From Dictyophora rubrovolvata (taxonomy: Eukaryota > Basidiomycota > Agaricomycetes > Phallales > Phallaceae): a stretch of DNA of 64,000 bases. Below are positions 60,001 to 64,000 of this stretch, piece by piece (within the stretch, counting starts at the first letter, position 1; each line of letters begins with the position of its first letter). A program made the position numbers and the translations under genes. The notes below the pieces were generated by a model that did no database searches, was not told the DNA's origin, and was given only the letters and a program-made list of their open reading frames with translations. Location: positions 1,860,001 through 1,924,000 of the forward strand of contig CP114118.1 of the NCBI GenBank assembly GCA_029959195.1, in the 5' to 3' direction.

Positions 60001-63000
60001 AATGTACTTCCCCTAGTCGCTCCACTAACGAACCCAATGCTTTTGCGGCCGTTGCCCTTGCCTCTGGAACAGGGTCGACAAGACATACGTGAACGAGGGG
60101 CATGAGTCTCGATAGATACGGCACAAAATCTTTAGGATCGGTTAGAGATGACATGTTTCCGACAATACGTGCCGCTTTGCGCTTGGTTTCTGAACTACGT
60201 TCCCGTAAGCCTCGTTCAATGATTGGGATAACCTGAAAGGTTTTATCAGAATAAGTTCTAAAGAAAAAGGGAGGGGAAATTACCAAAGCTAGTGAGGATG
60301 AATCAATATAATGAGCGAATGAAGTCTTTAACAAGGCACTCAAGGCAGCAGGTCCTTTAGCAGGATCAGACAAGGCCTTGAGCAGCACTGGAACCAAAGT
60401 TTGTATCTCGGGGTTATCAATGACTTCACCAAATTGTTTCAGACTCTGATTAGCCGCCCCTCTGACTTGGGCATGCGAATCAGTGAGGACACCTGTCAGT
60501 TTCGGTATGACAGTAGGGAGAGACAACGACAGTTGAGTCGGCGAGCAGAACGCCATCGAACCCAACAGATCGATCGAACCTTTCTTTGTGCGCCATTGTT
60601 TCTCATCCAACCCGGAAAGTAGAGAAGGTAGTATGAGTTTCACACCATATGCGGACATGTTGCTCATTATCACCTTAGCAGCATCCTGTGTGGCTTCGCG
60701 CACGTCCGTGGAAGCATCGCCGAACGTGCCCAAAAGCTGCGGAACGAGATATATGACATAAGGTTCGAAAAGGCGACCCAATGTTGCAGAGAATGTTTCA
60801 AAAGCAAACAGAGCACCTTGCCTACTTTCCGATTTTTTCTTGTCCTCGAGAGCAGCTCGCAATCTTTCAACAATGTTAAACTCTTTCATCGAGGAAATTC
60901 CAAGTCCTTTCACAATTCCTGCGAGTCCATACGCAGCACCTCGTCTAGCTGCATATTTAGGGGCATTAAACATGTCGGTGAAGAGTGAATCAATGAGCTG
61001 AGCGGCATTCGGTCTTATCATACGGGCTAAAGGAACTAAACAATCGGAGACGGCAACCTGGACGGATTCCGAAGGCGTTTTCAGAGCTTGCACAAGGCGA
61101 TCGACCACCATCGGGACACGGGAATCAGACTTATCCAGATGTCTCGCTAGTCGACCAAATAATATGACTGCAGCCTCCTTGATGTGATCCCCAGACTTTG
61201 AAGTATTGGTTGTTTGGAGACTCGCCTCGAATAAAGCAATCAACTCGGGTAGGCTGGAAGAACCCTGAGCATCAAGTACAGCTGTCCCTGCTGCTAGCAG
61301 CCCCTTGCGAACCTCCTCACTTGGGTCCCCAAGAGCTGCATTCCCAGACAATAAGAACTGGAACCATGGAACGACTGAAACGTTTGGAAAGATTGGAGCT
61401 AATGCCTCAAACGATCGTGCTACGGCAAGTCTTGCAGGCCAAGGATCGACTCGCCCAATAGTCTCTACTTTCACCATACCCTGAGAAAAAAAATGAAACT
61501 CGAAGTAATTCTAAACCATACTTAATAACTCACGTATTCATCGAATTCAGGTGCAAGTGGTTTGGCCTAAAAAGCAAGATAGGTCAAAATCGATAAAATC
61601 GATAGACCCACGTACCTTTTCCTCAAAAAAGCTTTGTAGTGTAGTGACAGTGGATTCCGCATCTTGAGGCCATACTTTCGCCGCGTCAGATATTGCGTAC
61701 GCACAGCTTATGCGAACATTGTAGTGCTCATGTGCTGAAGGACAATTTAACCAATGGTAGGGGGAAAAAAACTGCAAAGACCAACCAAGGTAAGTGATGA
61801 TACTTGATAGATATCCTTTAGGGACATCTAAGCCATTATCCTCCCAAATAAACTCTGCGAGTCTTGAACATTGCTCATCGTCATCATAACATGCAAGCCA
61901 GAGCTCCGGTAGCCAGTCGATATCCGTTAAATCAAATGTCTAAAATACAACCTCAACGATACATAATTTTCCCGTTTCATAAGTTGCTTACTTGTAAGAC
62001 CTGCAGGCATGCATTTCTAGCCAAAGACTCTTGGGATAGGGCTCCTTGCAGTAAGTCATTGGTCTCGTCCCGAGTAGGATTAGAATGCATGGCACTTCCT
62101 AGATCGATTAAACACGACACAGCTGACTGCGCAAGTTGGGGCTTATTGCGAATGACAAGTAGTAGGTTATTGATGGTCGTTCTGCGGGGATATGTGTCGT
62201 TCTCAACTAACGATCCACATTCTTTCAATGCACAACTCTTTGAAAGCATACAGCGGAAGACTCACATTGAGCGCAATGTTGCTTCACAAAGTCGAGAGCA
62301 AGCGTCAATTGTTCTAACGCTTCATCAGCATCAGAAGCATTACTAGCACTTGTTTCAATAAGTCGTGTTATTAGAGGGTTAACGTAGCAGAATGTCGACA
62401 CATCCAAGAAACTTTGTTCGGTATACGATTTTAACCGGTACAAGACGCGAATTATCAATACTAAAGGTAATATGAAACTTGGGTAACATGTGCGTGAAAG
62501 CCACTCACAGTTTACAGGTTCTGCCGTTAAGTCGACGGGTGTAGTCTTTATGCCTAAGCAGCGTAGGGTGCTAATACCTATCCATTCTCGGAAGTTACCT
62601 AACCGATCCGAGCAAACATTTGCTAAGACCTGCATAATGCATTACATGTGAATCCAAGAGAATAAAAGGTAACTAACGATATATGTTTCGAATGCAGCTG
62701 GACCGACTAACTCTGAGCCAGCAGATAACGGACCTGCGATGAGTAAGTCGATGACGGGTGTGATATATTCTCGAAACTCCGAAACATTGGCTTTGATTAT
62801 GCTTTGTATCAACGCAAGTCCGTGTTCTGCGTTGGTTTTAATGCTTGTGACTCGAGCTCTTACTTGCGATTCTTTGGCTAATTGCGAATTAATCAGGGCT
62901 TGGTCTTCTTTTGATAGTTTTGAGTTTTCAGGCCGTTTGTTTGCAAGCGACTTTCGAAGTTCCGCTTCCCACTTTCGAAGTTCCGAGTCTTTTCCCTTCT

Positions 63001-64000
63001 CAACGGTCTTAGCTTTACGCTTCTCCAAGACTATGGGAAAATATCAGAGGAAAACATATGATGAATCGGCCCTGGCCTTACCGTTGTCGTACAGCTGACC
63101 TTCAGGGGTTTTCCACATGTTATAGTCTTCCGTCGTTAATGCTTCCAGTAAGGTGGCGTCGAGGTCGGCTCTTATTCGCTGCACGATTGCAGGGAGAATA
63201 ATAGAAGGTTCCACAAATACTAGTGTAGTTACAGCTTGGAAACCCGCATCAATAATTGAGGGAGACTGCATGATGACATTAATCTTGAGCTCAACACAAA
63301 AAATGGAAACGCACATGGGTCAGAGAATCTGTGTTGTCCCATATAATAGACATGATATCCGACAGATGATTTTGGATTATCTGTCTAGGATCCACTTTAG
63401 CTTTTTGGCACAACTCTATCCAAAGTGAGCGGGAACTGTCGGCTTCAGTAGATTCTTCAGGAGTGAAATTTACTTCGCACGGGGGGGAAACATACCAATT
63501 GCTGTATGATGTGAGAAAACAATATTTTGACTAACGATACGTTCTCGGAGGGAAACATCAACGTCATCTCCTAAGCTAACACTTGCTAGGAGAAGGGCCT
63601 CGAATCTTCCTCTGAAGATATCAACACGTTCTTCAGTTTGCTCAGTGTTTTGGTTTAGCCGTTGAACGAGTGTTTGTCGAATCATATGATTCATGATACA
63701 GGGGATTTTAGAGGAGTGGGTCTGAACGAGTGCGATAACGGCTCGTCGAATATCTAGGTTTTTACTCTTTATGACGAGGTATGTGAAGGAAGAACCAAAA
63801 TGAGATCTGTTACTTAAGACTTAGCACGAGGTCAACGAAGTCGGCCATTTACTCACCGAAGGACCTCGTTACTCTCTATTTGACTTTGACAACGCCATAG
63901 TACCACTTCCAGTGCGCGTAAGAACCATTGTTCGTCCTGAACACTTGTTAACTTTTGATAACATTTCTGCCACAGTAAGAAATGCGGTTTAGTAGAAGAG
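57005..64000 (-). CDS. GCN1: eIF2-alpha kinase activator GCN1, 3' part
   Basis: This giant HEAT-repeat protein binds stalled ribosomes and activates the kinase GCN2 under amino-acid starvation. The gene runs off the right edge of the window, so the N-terminus is missing; about 2,000 of about 2,650 residues are here. Recognisable parts include [54 protein letters not shown], and the EF3-like HEAT region (exon 59429-61477) with [47 protein letters not shown] and [28 protein letters not shown]2-binding repeats follow, toward a C-terminus ending NELEESGL (stop at 57005). Many introns interrupt it. No disruption was seen in the parts I read. Confidence 0.92.

Overview
The window is nuclear DNA from a filamentous basidiomycete, most likely an Agaricomycete. 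The evidence is a dense array of intron-rich genes on both strands, introns mostly of about 45-60 nt with GT..AG ends and CTRAY-type branch sites, a fungal type-1 cellulose-binding module, a CFEM protein, and a PalB/Rim13-type calpain. No rRNA, tRNA, CRISPR array, transposase or reverse transcriptase was recognised. There are 22 protein genes. The last one runs off the right edge.

Layout. 0-6.6 kb: dynactin p150Glued, then a protein kinase A catalytic subunit. 6.6-8.8 kb: a long gene-free stretch. 8.8-17.4 kb (minus strand): an OPT oligopeptide transporter with a long disordered N-terminus, an L-type lectin cargo receptor and a 3-hydroxyacyl-CoA dehydrogenase. 17.8-28.9 kb: a subtilisin-like protease, a PalB/Rim13 calpain whose 3' end overlaps convergent RIT1, then KRI1 and the CTK3 subunit of CTD kinase. 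29.0-37.3 kb: the giant HEAT-repeat protein UTP20 (minus). 38.2-45.9 kb: a membrane-anchored GH5 exo-beta-1,3-glucanase, an unusually short SRP72, a pinin-like protein, a membrane protein with an acetyltransferase-like region, and a secreted CBM1 protein. 47.2-57.0 kb: an arrestin-like protein, a large unrecognised Cys-rich/acidic protein with an F-box-like start, a CFEM protein, mitochondrial ketopantoate hydroxymethyltransferase, and geranylgeranyl diphosphate synthase. 57.0-64.0 kb: the 3' part of GCN1 (minus).

Most genes are conserved housekeeping genes: ribosome biogenesis (KRI1, UTP20), translation control (GCN1, RIT1), transcription/splicing (CTK3, pinin), secretion (SRP72, lectin receptor) and cofactor or isoprenoid synthesis (panB, GGPPS). 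Secreted or cell-surface genes lie between them (subtilisin, GH5, CBM1, CFEM, OPT). I see no operon-like or metabolic cluster and no clear undescribed multi-gene system. The most notable observations are an SRP72 lacking about half its usual length, three microexons (13, 20 and 24 nt) that rebuild conserved motifs, a coding overlap between PalB and RIT1, a run of eight ATG codons at the panB start, a CFEM protein with reversed architecture, and two proteins with uncharacterised domains. Exon joins were made by eye from splice motifs and protein-family conservation, so gene spans are firmer than every internal boundary.
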